Shown in pieces: positions 1 to 9,800 of a DNA stretch of 11,393 bases (positions are counted from its first letter, which is position 1; each line of letters begins with the position of its first letter). The notes below the pieces were generated by a model. It was not told the DNA's origin. It searched no databases and was given only the letters and a program-made list of their open reading frames with translations. The DNA is from Bacteroidaceae bacterium (GTDB lineage: Bacteria > Bacteroidota > Bacteroidia > Bacteroidales > Bacteroidaceae): NCBI GenBank assembly GCA_017557475.1, contig JAFYYO010000101.1, forward strand, positions 1 through 11,393. The letters are read 5' to 3'. Both the position numbers and the translations under genes were made by a program.

Positions 1-2435
1 CATACGACCCTGTGACAGGCACTTATGGCTTGCAGAACACAGAAGCCGCTCGTAATGCCTACCTGCAGGTAGCCGAGTTCCGCAACACCGACTGGTTCGA
101 TCTCCTGTTCACCAACAAGGTGCAGATGAACCATTCAGTCAGCGTAAGTGGCGGTACAGACCGTTCGCAGACCTACTTCTCGATGTCTGTTCTTACTGAC
201 CCTGGGCAGTTCGTCAACCGCAGCAGCGTGAACCGCTACACCTTCAACGGCAATACTTCTTACGACATCCTGAAAGGTAAGAAGGGCGCAGAGTTGCTCG
301 CTGTGAAACTGGCTGCTCAAGGAAGCTACCGTAAGCAGGAGGCTCCAGGTTCGTTGAACCGCACCACCGACGTTGTGACGGGTGAGGTGAAGCGTGACTT
401 CGACATCAACCCCTTCAGCTATGCGATGAACACGAGCCGCTGTCTCGACCCCAACATCAACTACACCCGCTTCTATACGGGCTTCAACATCTTCGATGAG
501 TTGGAGTACAACTACAACGACATCAACGTGACAGAGCTGATGTTCCGCGGTGAGTTGGAGTACAAACCCTCTAAGGCTTGGCGCTTGAACGGACTTGTTT
601 CGTCGCGTATCTCACACACCAAGCGTCAGCACAATGTAATGGACAAGGCCAATCAGGCTAATGCTTATCGTGCTGGTGTGGATGAGCAGGACGACAACTC
701 CACCATTCGCGACAACAACAGCTTGCTCTATACCGATCCTGACAACGAGCTGGCTCTGCCCGAATCCATCTTGCCTGAAGGCGGTATCAAGTATCAGTAC
801 GACGACAATATGCGCTCGAATACTTTCCGCTTCATGACAAGCTACAACAATGTGTTCAACGATTTGCACACTCTCAATGGCATGGTGGGAACCGAGTACT
901 CGACAGTTCGTCGTACGGCAACAACCTGGACAGGCTGGGGCTATCAGTTCGACAATGGTGGCATCACCTATACACCGTACCTCTGGCTCAAGCAGATGAA
1001 CGAGGAGAACACCGAGTACTTCGGAGAATCGTACACGCTGACGAACACTCTGGCTTATTATGGTCAGGTGAACTACAACTACGATCAGCGCTACACCCTG
1101 AACGGTACACTTCGCTACGAAGGTACCAACCGTCTCGGTAAGAGCCGTCAGAGCCGTTGGCTTCCCACTTGGAACATTTCCGCCTCTTACGACCTTACCA
1201 ATGAGAAGTTCATGGAAAGCACCAAGTCTTGGCTCTCTCAGGTGAAGTTCCGCGGTAGTTATTCTCTGACTGCTGATACAGGTCCATCTTGGGTAACTAA
1301 TGCCGAGGCTATCTTCATGACGAAGAACTCTTGGCGTCCCTTCACCTCTGCTGCAGAATCGCAGATTTATATCTCCTCTCTTGGTAACTCGGAACTGACT
1401 TATGAGAAGAAGCATGAATGGAACTTCGGTATCGACATGAGTTTCCTGAAAGAGCGTATAGCCCTGACATTCGACATTTATGGTCGTAACAACTATGACC
1501 TGATTGGTCGTACCTATACTCAGGGTGCCGGTGGTGAGATTGCCAAGTATGCCAACGTGGCAGACATGGAGTCGCACGGCGTAGAGCTTGGTCTCTCTAC
1601 CGTCAATATTGATAAGGCTGGTTTCAAGTGGACTTCCGACTTCATCTTCTCAAAGGCAAAGAACAAGATTACCTCTCTTGAGGTAGCAAGTCGTGCCGTT
1701 GACCTTGTAACAGGTCAGGGTTATGCCATTGAGGGTTATCCCGTCCGCTCTATCTTCAGCTATCAGTTTGCAGGACTCAACTCAGAAGGTCTGCCTCAGG
1801 TTTACAATGAAGCCGGCAACAAGACTGTGGGCGACGTGAACTTTCAGGAAACAGAAGGTTTGGAAGACTTCCTCGTATATGAAGGACCCTCTGACCCCAC
1901 CTTCTATGGTTCGTTCAATAATACCCTCAGCTATAAGAGCAAGAATTGGGGTAGCCTCTCTCTCGACCTCTTCCTTACCTATGCAGGTGGTAATGTGGTT
2001 CGTCTCGATCCGGTCTTCTCGTCTGCTTACAGTGACCTCTCGACACTTCCTCGCGAGTTCAAGAATCGTTGGATGATGGCAGGTGATGAAGCTGTGACCA
2101 ATATCCCCGTCATCGCTTCTCGCAACCAGATTGACCGTTATGGCTCTTACACAATGCGTACGGCTTACAATGCCTACAACTATTCTACAGAGCGCATTGC
2201 AAATGGTGACTTCATTCGTCTGAAGGAAGTGGCTCTTACTTATATCCTGCCCGATGAGTGGCTCAAGAAGACAACGTTCATCAATCGTGCTTCTCTGAAA
2301 GTTGCTGCCACAAACCTCTGTCTGCTCTATGCCGACAAGAAGTTGAACGGACAAGATCCTGAGTTCATTAACTCTGGCGGTGTGGCTGCTCCTATTTCCA
2401 AGCAGTTTACCGCTACCGTGCGTTTAGGCTTTTAA
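1..2435 (+). CDS. SusC/RagA-family TonB-dependent outer-membrane receptor, 5'-truncated by the window edge
   Basis: Outer-membrane pore that, with the SusD partner encoded next, imports an oligomeric nutrient using TonB-ExbBD energy. The reading frame is already open at the left edge (first full codon at position 3), so a GTG at position 12 is not the true start. Roughly 810 residues are visible. The signal peptide, the carboxypeptidase-like N-terminal domain, the TonB box and most of the plug are missing. The visible start (NTDWFDLLF, then NHSVSVSGGTDRSQTYFSMS) is the SusC-family plug-to-barrel junction. The rest is rich in alternating aromatic/polar strands typical of a 22-strand barrel, with repeated LNGTLRYEGTNRLG- and KFRGSYSLT-like segments. 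It ends in ATVRLGF, and a terminal Phe is the usual barrel-assembly signal. It sits 18 bp before susD-like, in the standard SusC-SusD order. The substrate cannot be read from the sequence. Family call is very secure. Confidence 0.96.
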   Translation, partial: YDPVTGTYGLQNTEAARNAYLQVAEFRNTDWFDLLFTNKVQMNHSVSVSGGTDRSQTYFSMSVLTDPGQFVNRSSVNRYTFNGNTSYDILKGKKGAELLAVKLAAQGSYRKQEAPGSLNRTTDVVTGEVKRDFDINPFSYAMNTSRCLDPNINYTRFYTGFNIFDELEYNYNDINVTELMFRGELEYKPSKAWRLNGLVSSRISHTKRQHNVMDKANQANAYRAGVDEQDDNSTIRDNNSLLYTDPDNELALPESILPEGGIKYQYDDNMRSNTFRFMTSYNNVFNDLHTLNGMVGTEYSTVRRTATTWTGWGYQFDNGGITYTPYLWLKQMNEENTEYFGESYTLTNTLAYYGQVNYNYDQRYTLNGTLRYEGTNRLGKSRQSRWLPTWNISASYDLTNEKFMESTKSWLSQVKFRGSYSLTADTGPSWVTNAEAIFMTKNSWRPFTSAAESQIYISSLGNSELTYEKKHEWNFGIDMSFLKERIALTFDIYGRNNYDLIGRTYTQGAGGEIAKYANVADMESHGVELGLSTVNIDKAGFKWTSDFIFSKAKNKITSLEVASRAVDLVTGQGYAIEGYPVRSIFSYQFAGLNSEGLPQVYNEAGNKTVGDVNFQETEGLEDFLVYEGPSDPTFYGSFNNTLSYKSKNWGSLSLDLFLTYAGGNVVRLDPVFSSAYSDLSTLPREFKNRWMMAGDEAVTNIPVIASRNQIDRYGSYTMRTAYNAYNYSTERIANGDFIRLKEVALTYILPDEWLKKTTFINRASLKVAATNLCLLYADKKLNGQDPEFINSGGVAAPISKQFTATVRLGF

Positions 2436-2453
2436 TGAAAAGAAATAAGAAAG

Positions 2454-4187
2454 ATGAAAGATATGAATAGAAATATATATAGCCTCTTCGTTCTCTGCCT
2501 TTTCAGCATTATGACTGTGTGCTCCTGCACAGCACTCGACGAGGCTCCAGACAACCGCACGGAGATAACTTCTTCTCCTGAAAAGATTCGACAGTTGCTC
2601 ACGTCGGGTTATCCCGTTAGCGTTCCTGCCGTTATCTGTGAACTCAGTGGCGACAATCTGGTTGATAACAATGTTTGCGTTCCTGCTACCCATAATGATG
2701 CTTATGCGAAGTTCCACGAGCAGGCATTCGAGTGGGAAGACATCGACAACTACAGCACAGGTGAAGACGACACGCCTTATACCGTTTGGGAAGCATATTA
2801 TCAGGGCATTGCCGTAGCCAATCATGCTATTGAGGCTATGCTCGAGATGAGCAACGACCCTGCACACGATCGCGAGTTGGCTCATTCATGGGGCGAGGCT
2901 CACCTCTTGCGTGCCTATCTCCATTTTGTACTTGTCAACGTGTTTGCCGAAGCTTACAAGGATGAAGCACAGAGTTCAAATGATGTAGGTATCCCTTATG
3001 TCAGTGAGGCAGAAAAGACTGTCACCATCGATTACAGTAATCCTAGGTATCGCAAGAGCGTGGCTGAGGTTTATCGTCTTATCGAACAAGACATCTTGGA
3101 AGGCATTGACCTCATTGATGACGCTAAGTACAAGGTGCCTGCATATCACTTCAACCGTAATGCCGCTAATGCTTTGGCAGCTCGCTTCTACCTCTACAAG
3201 CGCGACTATGAGAAGTGTGTGAAGTATGCAACAGCAGCATTGGGAACCAATCCTGCAGCTTCTTTGCGCAAGTGGGCCACGATGAGTGCCAACACTATCA
3301 ACACCTTGCTCAATGACTTCAACGACGAGACCGCTCCTTGCAACTACTTGCTGCAGGCAACTTATTCGTTGTTCGACCGTATGCTTTCTGCTTGCCGTTA
3401 TGCTATTAACAAGGGTAGTGCAGCAGAGAAGGTGGACAACATTCAGGATATCCTTTACGAAGGTGGTGGTCCCAACTGGTCAGGTCGTCTCAAAGCATTC
3501 GACGGCAAGATCTATCGTTGGGGTGCAGGCTCGGAGTATGGCTCTTGGCTGTTCCGTGTGTATGAGTATTTCGAATATACTGATAAGATAGCCGGTATCG
3601 GTTATGTCCACATTCTCTATCAGCCTTTCACTGCAGAGGAAACATTACTCTGTCGTGCTGAGGCAGAAGTTTATCTCGGTCAGACCGACAAGGCACTTGC
3701 AGACCTTGGTTTCTGGACTGCTTCTCACATGGTTGATGAGCCTTTGACACAAGAAGGCATCAACAGCAAGTATAAAGGAGACCATAGTAAGAATATCTAT
3801 GTCAGTGACTTGCATCCCTCCGATATGAGCCCTGAGTGGACATATGATGATCTCTCCGACGACGCAAAGCGTATGATACACTGTATCCTCCACTTCCGTC
3901 GTATAGAGACGATGTTTGAGGGTTTGCGTTGGTTCGACATTAAGCGTTATGGCATTACTGTTCACCATGCTTATCGCGACCCGAAGGAGGATGATATCCA
4001 TCATGATTATCTCCGTTGGAACGATCCTCGTCGTGTCCTGCAGATTCCGCAGAATGTCATCGAGGCTGGTTATCCTCGCAACAACCGTACTCAGGTTATG
4101 GGCGGACAAGATGACAGCGGTATGCAGGCTATGCCTGTAGATAATGAGCCTAAGGACAATGACTTGGAGCAAAACGCTAACTTATAA
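2454..4187 (+). CDS. SusD/RagB-family nutrient-binding outer-membrane lipoprotein
   Basis: Surface lipoprotein of 577 residues that forms the substrate-binding lid over the SusC pore. The N-terminus has a short basic region, a hydrophobic stretch (about residues 8-22) and a lipobox ending at Cys25 (V-C-S-C), followed by TALDEAPDNRTE, a typical SusD start. The motif LLRAYLHFVLVNVFAEAY (151-168) matches the conserved TPR-like helix of the family. GIPY (179-182) and FRRIETMFEGLRWFDIKRYG (481-500) match further conserved family positions, the latter belonging to the C-terminal SusD domain. Length is normal. The C-terminus is polar and acidic (PVDNEPKDNDLEQ). An alternative start at Met4 would also leave an intact signal peptide. 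It lies 18 bp after the SusC gene and its stop overlaps the next start by one base, so it is in the middle of an operon. The DNRTE-type N-terminus belongs, as I recall, to the SusD subgroup found with metallohydrolase and DUF4302 lipoproteins. Confidence 0.95.
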   Translation: MKDMNRNIYSLFVLCLFSIMTVCSCTALDEAPDNRTEITSSPEKIRQLLTSGYPVSVPAVICELSGDNLVDNNVCVPATHNDAYAKFHEQAFEWEDIDNYSTGEDDTPYTVWEAYYQGIAVANHAIEAMLEMSNDPAHDRELAHSWGEAHLLRAYLHFVLVNVFAEAYKDEAQSSNDVGIPYVSEAEKTVTIDYSNPRYRKSVAEVYRLIEQDILEGIDLIDDAKYKVPAYHFNRNAANALAARFYLYKRDYEKCVKYATAALGTNPAASLRKWATMSANTINTLLNDFNDETAPCNYLLQATYSLFDRMLSACRYAINKGSAAEKVDNIQDILYEGGGPNWSGRLKAFDGKIYRWGAGSEYGSWLFRVYEYFEYTDKIAGIGYVHILYQPFTAEETLLCRAEAEVYLGQTDKALADLGFWTASHMVDEPLTQEGINSKYKGDHSKNIYVSDLHPSDMSPEWTYDDLSDDAKRMIHCILHFRRIETMFEGLRWFDIKRYGITVHHAYRDPKEDDIHHDYLRWNDPRRVLQIPQNVIEAGYPRNNRTQVMGGQDDSGMQAMPVDNEPKDNDLEQNANL

Positions 4188-5449
4188 TGAGGAAGATGAT
4201 GAAAAAGATTTTATATATAATAGGTATAGCAGCAATTGTAGCTGTATTCTCCTCTTGTCGCCGTGAGGATGACTTTACGGACTCTATCTTCGATACGAAC
4301 GTTCCGGCTGTTGATCCTACGAAAGCGACCTACGAGTTCGACCAGTGGCTCTACGATAACTTCGTGGTTCCATACAATGTTGATGTGAAGTACCGCTTCG
4401 ACTTGTCGGCTTCCGACTTGAATTTCCAGTTGACGCCAGCCGACTACAATCGTTCGCAGCTTTTGGCCCACTTCATCCGCTATTTGTTCTATGATGTCTA
4501 TACCAAGTTTTCTGGCGATGACTTCATGAAGAAATATGGTCCTCGCATTTTTCACTTCATCGGTTCGTCGGGTTACAGTCCCACAACTGGTACTGAGGTG
4601 CTGGGTACAGCATCCGGTGGTGTGAAGATTACACTTTACAACGTCAATGAGATGAAGCCTTATAGCGAAGGAGTTGTTTATGCAGGCGAAGACGTGAGCG
4701 TACTGAATGAGAGGTACTTCCACACCATGCACCATGAGTTCTCTCATATCTTGCACCAGACAAAGTCCTATCCCGTTACCTTCGGACAAGTGACGTCTGG
4801 CAGTTATGACCCCATCAACTGGCAGGATCGTGACTCTGTATGGACACACCAACATGGCTATACAACACACTATGCTTCTTCTGCTACATATGAGGACTTT
4901 GTGGAGACGCTTTCCTGCATCATCACCGACACCAAGCATCGTTGGATGAACCGCATCATCAATGCTGCTGCTATGGGTGTGCGACAGGGCGACAAGGAAG
5001 ATATCCTTGAGCTCATTGACTCTCTTGACATTGATTTGGATGCACCCAAATCTCATTGGAATGACTTCACACTCTACGAAGAGTCGGAGTATAACGACCA
5101 GACTGGCGAATACGAGTCTACGGAACGTTATGTGCTTGACGAACATCGTTTGTTAGGTGATGCTTATCAGGTCGTCAACAAGGAAGCTACAGACTACGTT
5201 GATCAGTACAAGTATAAAGAGTTCCGTAAGTTCACATCGTTCAAGAACGACTTCCTTCCTTGGGTAAAGATTTCCTCCGATGATGACTTAACGGGTATCA
5301 ACTCCTTACTGAAGAAACTGGATATTGCTACAAAGTGGTACACAGATAACTGGGGTCTTTATGCCTTTACCCTTCGCCGTGAGGTCGTAGATCGCCAGAA
5401 TAAGATTAATGATTACCTCAAGGATGTTACCATTTACGAGCTCAAATAA
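4187..5449 (+). CDS. Substrate import-associated zinc metallohydrolase lipoprotein (putative zinc-binding metallopeptidase)
   Basis: Predicted zinc-dependent hydrolase, probably a peptidase, anchored to the outer membrane beside the SusC/SusD importer. The 420 residues begin with a signal peptide and a lipobox ending at Cys24 (F-S-S-C), followed by RREDDF, an acidic run like the surface-export signals of Bacteroidetes lipoproteins. The zinc motif HEFSH is at 183-187 within HHEFSHILHQ, giving His183 and His187 as ligands and Glu184 as general base. About 50 residues on, YEDFVE (235-240) offers Glu236, Asp237 or Glu240 as a third ligand, as in families with HExxH plus a downstream ED. This matches the family I know as SIMPL lipoproteins (TIGR04549, Peptidase_Mx1-like). 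The C-terminal WYTDNWGLYAFTLRREV (338-354) also fits that family. Start: ATG at 4187 overlaps the upstream TAA (TAATG); ATGs at 4196 and 4199 are alternatives. The true substrate is unknown. Confidence 0.9.
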   Translation: MRKMMKKILYIIGIAAIVAVFSSCRREDDFTDSIFDTNVPAVDPTKATYEFDQWLYDNFVVPYNVDVKYRFDLSASDLNFQLTPADYNRSQLLAHFIRYLFYDVYTKFSGDDFMKKYGPRIFHFIGSSGYSPTTGTEVLGTASGGVKITLYNVNEMKPYSEGVVYAGEDVSVLNERYFHTMHHEFSHILHQTKSYPVTFGQVTSGSYDPINWQDRDSVWTHQHGYTTHYASSATYEDFVETLSCIITDTKHRWMNRIINAAAMGVRQGDKEDILELIDSLDIDLDAPKSHWNDFTLYEESEYNDQTGEYESTERYVLDEHRLLGDAYQVVNKEATDYVDQYKYKEFRKFTSFKNDFLPWVKISSDDDLTGINSLLKKLDIATKWYTDNWGLYAFTLRREVVDRQNKINDYLKDVTIYELK

Positions 5450-5458
5450 AGAAAGACT

Positions 5459-6790
5459 ATGATGAAAGACATTAGATATATCACAATGAGTGTGGCTTTG
5501 GCCACCATTGCACTTGCGGGCTGTTCCCGTTTCGAAGAGGCAGACCTCTTTGATGAGAGTGCGGCTCTGCGCATTGAGCATAATGCTGAGAGGTTGCAGG
5601 AGATTCTTGTGAATGCACCTGAAGGCTGGGTGATGCAGTATCACACAGGTAAAGGTGTGGCAGTCTTCGAAGGCTTCAACCTTTTTGCAAGGTTTGAGAA
5701 GGGCGGCAAAGTAACACTTGCAGGCGACCATCGCTATCTGCGTGATGGTAATGCAGGCAAATATACTGAGCATGCAAGCCTTTACGAGCTTATTCGCGAG
5801 GATGGCCTTGTACTTGCTTTCAACACATGGAACAATGTGCTCACTCCTTTCGTCGATCCTGTTGCCTATTGGGCAGCTCCAGAGCTTCTCTTGAAGGATG
5901 GTGAAGGTATGCAAGGCGACCAGAATCTTGTCGTGATGTCAATGAAAGAGGACGAGATTATTTGCCGTGGCGAGCGCTACGATGCTTTGATTCGCTTGGT
6001 GAAGGCTGATCGTGACTGGCAAACCTACATTGCTGACACGAAGGCAATGAAGGATCTCATTACCAGCGATGCTATCGATTCTTATTACATAACTACAGAA
6101 GACGAGACCATGTATTGCGTCGGTCTGCGCGACGGACGTTATCGTATCTCTGATCGTGTGAAGAATCCTCTGAGGATTGACTCCCTTTCATGTTGCTTCA
6201 CGCCAACAGGATTCCGCAACGAAAGGCCTGATACTATTGCTGGCCATGTCTTCCAGGAATTCAAAATGAATGAAGACGGTTCGGCTCTTGTCAACGAAGA
6301 TGGTAGTGTTCGTATCATTGCCACTTGGGACAGTTCTTTGGCAGAAAGCACTGCAATTATGTGGATGGATGCAGAGTCCTTGTCCGACGACTTGAAGGCA
6401 TTGTATGATCAATTGAATGCTGCGTTGACAGCTGAGAACAAGAATTACTCGCTGATTCGTCTTGGCATAGGTAAGACTACCAATGCTAACAATGTGACGG
6501 GTCTTGTTATGGAGTGGAAGATAAGTAGAACCAAAAGAGGTCAAGGTGGTATGGAGCTGAGTCGCAGTGTTCCTGCTTTAGGGCAAATGACAATTGCATG
6601 TGCTGAAGATGCCATCCTCGACAATGAGATGAAGAAACACAATGCAGAGGTTATTGCTTTAGTGCGTGAGTTTGGCGCAGCCTTGGCTGGCACATACCAG
6701 ATGACGCCCAATAGCAATTTCGTGCCGACTGAGGTTCTGTTCCAGGCTCTTGAAGGAGAAACAACGTTCTCTCTCACAGCAGGTAACTGA
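5459..6790 (+). CDS. DUF4302 domain-containing lipoprotein
   Basis: Lipoprotein of 443 residues with no known biochemical function. The signal peptide ends in a near-ideal lipobox, L-A-G-C, with Cys22 as lipidation site, and acidic residues follow soon after (SRFEEADLFDE). Residues 45-61 (RLQEILVNAPEGWVMQY), the glycine-aromatic segment VAVFEGFNLFARFEKGGKV, and LYELIREDGLVLAFNTWN are the parts I recognise as the DUF4302 signature, whose usual form is close to 'GWvmqYy... F...dG.vt... GpvLsFdTYN'. Two adjacent ATGs occur (5459 and 5462); the first gives MMKD, and both keep the signal peptide. It follows the metallohydrolase by 9 bp, so it is cotranscribed. The family is typically found in Bacteroidetes Sus-like loci with the same partners, which suggests a surface accessory in binding or presenting the imported substrate; that role is inference. 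Confidence 0.87.
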   Translation: MMKDIRYITMSVALATIALAGCSRFEEADLFDESAALRIEHNAERLQEILVNAPEGWVMQYHTGKGVAVFEGFNLFARFEKGGKVTLAGDHRYLRDGNAGKYTEHASLYELIREDGLVLAFNTWNNVLTPFVDPVAYWAAPELLLKDGEGMQGDQNLVVMSMKEDEIICRGERYDALIRLVKADRDWQTYIADTKAMKDLITSDAIDSYYITTEDETMYCVGLRDGRYRISDRVKNPLRIDSLSCCFTPTGFRNERPDTIAGHVFQEFKMNEDGSALVNEDGSVRIIATWDSSLAESTAIMWMDAESLSDDLKALYDQLNAALTAENKNYSLIRLGIGKTTNANNVTGLVMEWKISRTKRGQGGMELSRSVPALGQMTIACAEDAILDNEMKKHNAEVIALVREFGAALAGTYQMTPNSNFVPTEVLFQALEGETTFSLTAGN

Positions 6791-6857
6791 TAATGTCAAT
6801 AACGACTTATTATAATATTCTATAAAACATTTATTCATTAACTTAAATTTACGCATT
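6791..6857 (+). promoter_or_regulatory. AT-rich intergenic leader, possible weak promoter
   Basis: This 67-bp gap is about 82% A+T, against roughly half in the flanking genes, and is the only gap over 20 bp between genes in the first 10.9 kb. Such leaders favour translation initiation in Bacteroidetes, where Shine-Dalgarno pairing is weak. I see no clear Bacteroidales promoter (-7 TAnnTTTG with -33 TTTG). The nearest match, TAAATTTA at 6845-6852, is too close to the ATG. No terminator hairpin is present, so read-through from the upstream operon is possible. Confidence 0.3.
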
Positions 6858-9800
6858 ATGAGGATCAAAGTTTTTACTCTTATGCTGATGGCAGTCCTCT
6901 TTTCATCTGTCGGCTTTGCACAGAAGTCGATTCCTGTTGAGAAGAGATTTGCTTTCAATCGTGAAGCGAAGTTCCAGTTGATGAAGCAGAATAGTTTCAA
7001 GTCTGCTTTGGCTGTGAACCCGCAGAACAATACTGGTCGTCGCGCTGCAGCGAAGTCTCCGGCTAAGGCTCCTCAGGTGGTTACTCCTCCTGCAGACGGT
7101 GAAGTGGAGTACTTTACACTGGAAGGCACAAACAGCAAGGGCGGCAATGTTACCAGAACCGTAGAGGTTATATGGGATGGCGACGACGATGTTTACATCT
7201 CTGGCCTGAGCTATTATTTGCCTAATGCTTATGTGAAGGGCACCTTTAAGGGCGATGATGTCATCTTCGAAATGGGACAGTACATGGGTTCCCTCGATGG
7301 TCAGGACATCTATTTCGGCGCAATGAACAAGGATGACTTCACAGATGCCGTTGCTACATTCGATGAAGACGAAAATGCATTTATTTTCTCTGAGAGTGTA
7401 GTTGATAACGCTGATGCAAGAAGGCTAGACGTACTTGCATATTGGGAAAAGGGTCTGATAATCGCTCCTGGTGGAGAGGTTGTTGATAAGCCAGTCGAGA
7501 TTCCCATTGACTTGGAGATAGAAACGTATGCCTATACAGCATATGACTATTTCGATGAGGTGGATGTTTCTGGAAACTTGAATATCGGTTTCTATGGCAA
7601 CGATGTGTATATTCAGGGTATGTCTGTCGATGTACCATCTGCATGGATCAAGGGTACATTTGCAAACGATACCACTGTTCTTTTCCCGTCTGGACAGATG
7701 TTGGAAGAAGACTTGTACTTCATCTCTTATGATGGCGATGTAGCCGAAAACTATACGCTAATCTATGAGCCTGAGACTGGTAATTTCTATGAAGGTCCTG
7801 AGGCTCCAATGATAAACATGTACAAGGACAGGATATATTATTCTGTATATCAGTTCTATTATAACTATGAGATTAAGAAGATAACAGAACAGGCTGCTAC
7901 ACCTGCGAAGTCTGTCATTTCTCCAATGGAATTCCTACCTAAGGCTGATGTCTTTAAATTCGCGTTGGCAAAGGTTGATACCGATGGTGAGGGCCTTGTC
8001 GCAGAGAAGTTGAGCTACAAGCTTTACTATACAGACGAGGCAGGAGAGGTCTATAATGTTACCTTTACCAAGGCCGACTATCCTTCTTTGCCTGAGGATT
8101 TGACAGAGATACCTGCTACGTTTACCGATAACAATTATTTCAAGGATGGTGCTTTGACCCTCAGAATGAATGGGCATACGTCTTGGAAGATGATTGGACT
8201 CTCTGCCGTTTATTATGGTGGTGGCGAGAGTCATGAGTCTGAAATTGCATGGTACACTCCCACATGGCCCGTAACTGTCACTCTGCCCGATGGTGCAACT
8301 GTGACCGAGCATACATTCAAGGGAGAGACATACAATTCAGATACTGGCTCGGGCGTTCCTTTCGAAAAGATTGTGGGTGTTGCTTTCGTTGGTAATGATA
8401 TGTATATCCGTGGCGTAGGCGATGCAAATGACGATACATGGATTAAGGGTACGAAGAATGCTGACGGTGCATACGTCTTCGCAAATGGACAGGATTTGGG
8501 CAACTATAGCTCATACTATCGTCTGTTCTTCGTTGGTTTCGACGATGACAGTAACGTGTCTGACGTTACACTGACTGTGGATGCCGCAAATGGCGTATAT
8601 GTGCTTACAGAGTTCCGCGAGAACGCATCTTATACAGACCGGTCTTACTATCTAACTCGCTTCCTGAGCGGATGCACAATCGATATCGCTGAGGCAGAAG
8701 TAGAAGTACCCACGCTTGTTGAAGTTCCTGAAGGTCTGGTAACTGAGACTTGGTCTTTCAGTGCCACGGATCATTTCGACAATGTTGCTGTTTCCCGCAG
8801 CGTTAATGTTGGCTTCGATGGCGATGACGTTTATGTACAGGGTATTTCCGAGGTTTGTCCTAACGCGTGGGTTAAGGGCGTCGTGGAAGACGGACAGATT
8901 ACCTTCCCCTTCGGCCAGTACTTGGGCACTTACAATGGCTATGACATCTGGTTCCTTGGATGGAATAGCTCAACCGTTACTGTGTCCGACTATGTCATGG
9001 AATACGACGCAGAGGGTGGTGTAATGACCAACTCTTCAAGTGTCGAGAATCTTGGTATCAACATCTACAAGAACAGGATTAGTGGTTCTCTCTACGAGTC
9101 TTATCAAGTTGTAACGATTAAGAAGGTCATCGAGAAGGCTGCAACTCCTGCAACACCTTCTATTACCACCATGGGCTTTACTTACTCTGGCGATAAAGTG
9201 GAGTTCAACGTTCCTGCATTGGATGTTGACGGTGACGGTCTTGTTACCAGCAAGCTCTCTTATAAGCTTTATTATGACGAGGGTGATGGCGAAGCTAAGG
9301 AGATGACCTTCACTACCGACCTCTACGAATGTCTGTCTGAGGATATGACCGTTATTCCTTACGGCTTTGTTGATGTCACTGAGGAACATCCTAATGGCTG
9401 GGACTTCTACACAGGTGCTGTATATCTGAACATGGATCACAGCTCTTGGACACGTGTTGGTATCCAAAGCATCTACACTGGTGGCGATGAGACCAACGTT
9501 TCCGAGATTGGCTGGTACACCATCACATGGCCGCAGACTATTGAGCTGCCCGAAGGTGCTGAAGTATCTACATATGTCTTCTCAGGTACAGATTCCGACG
9601 GCGAGTTCTCAAGGGCAGTGAATGTTGCTATGGTAGGCGACGACGTCTACATTCAGGGCGTAGGTACCGAAGATGCTGAATCGTGGATTAAGGGTACGAA
9701 GAACGATGATGGAACTTCCTACACCTTCGCAAAGGGTCAGACTCTTGGTTACTTCCAGACTTCAACTGGCAGAATATATCTTCTCTACCTGATGGGTTAC

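Noticed and set aside
12..14. GTG at position 12 as the start of the receptor gene
   Set aside because: The frame is open to the window edge, and a SusC protein needs a signal peptide and plug upstream. Position 12 already lies inside the plug-to-barrel region.
612..1577. Antisense 321-codon open frame inside the SusC gene
   Set aside because: The plus strand has a clear SusC-family protein throughout, and the antisense translation has no recognisable motif. Other antisense frames (for example 4211-5146 and 3645-4172) are shadows of the same kind.
6805..6852. Strong promoter before the large gene
   Set aside because: The stretch is AT-rich with TATAAT-like strings, but the Bacteroidales TAnnTTTG / TTTG pair is absent at usable spacing, so I kept only a low-confidence leader entry.
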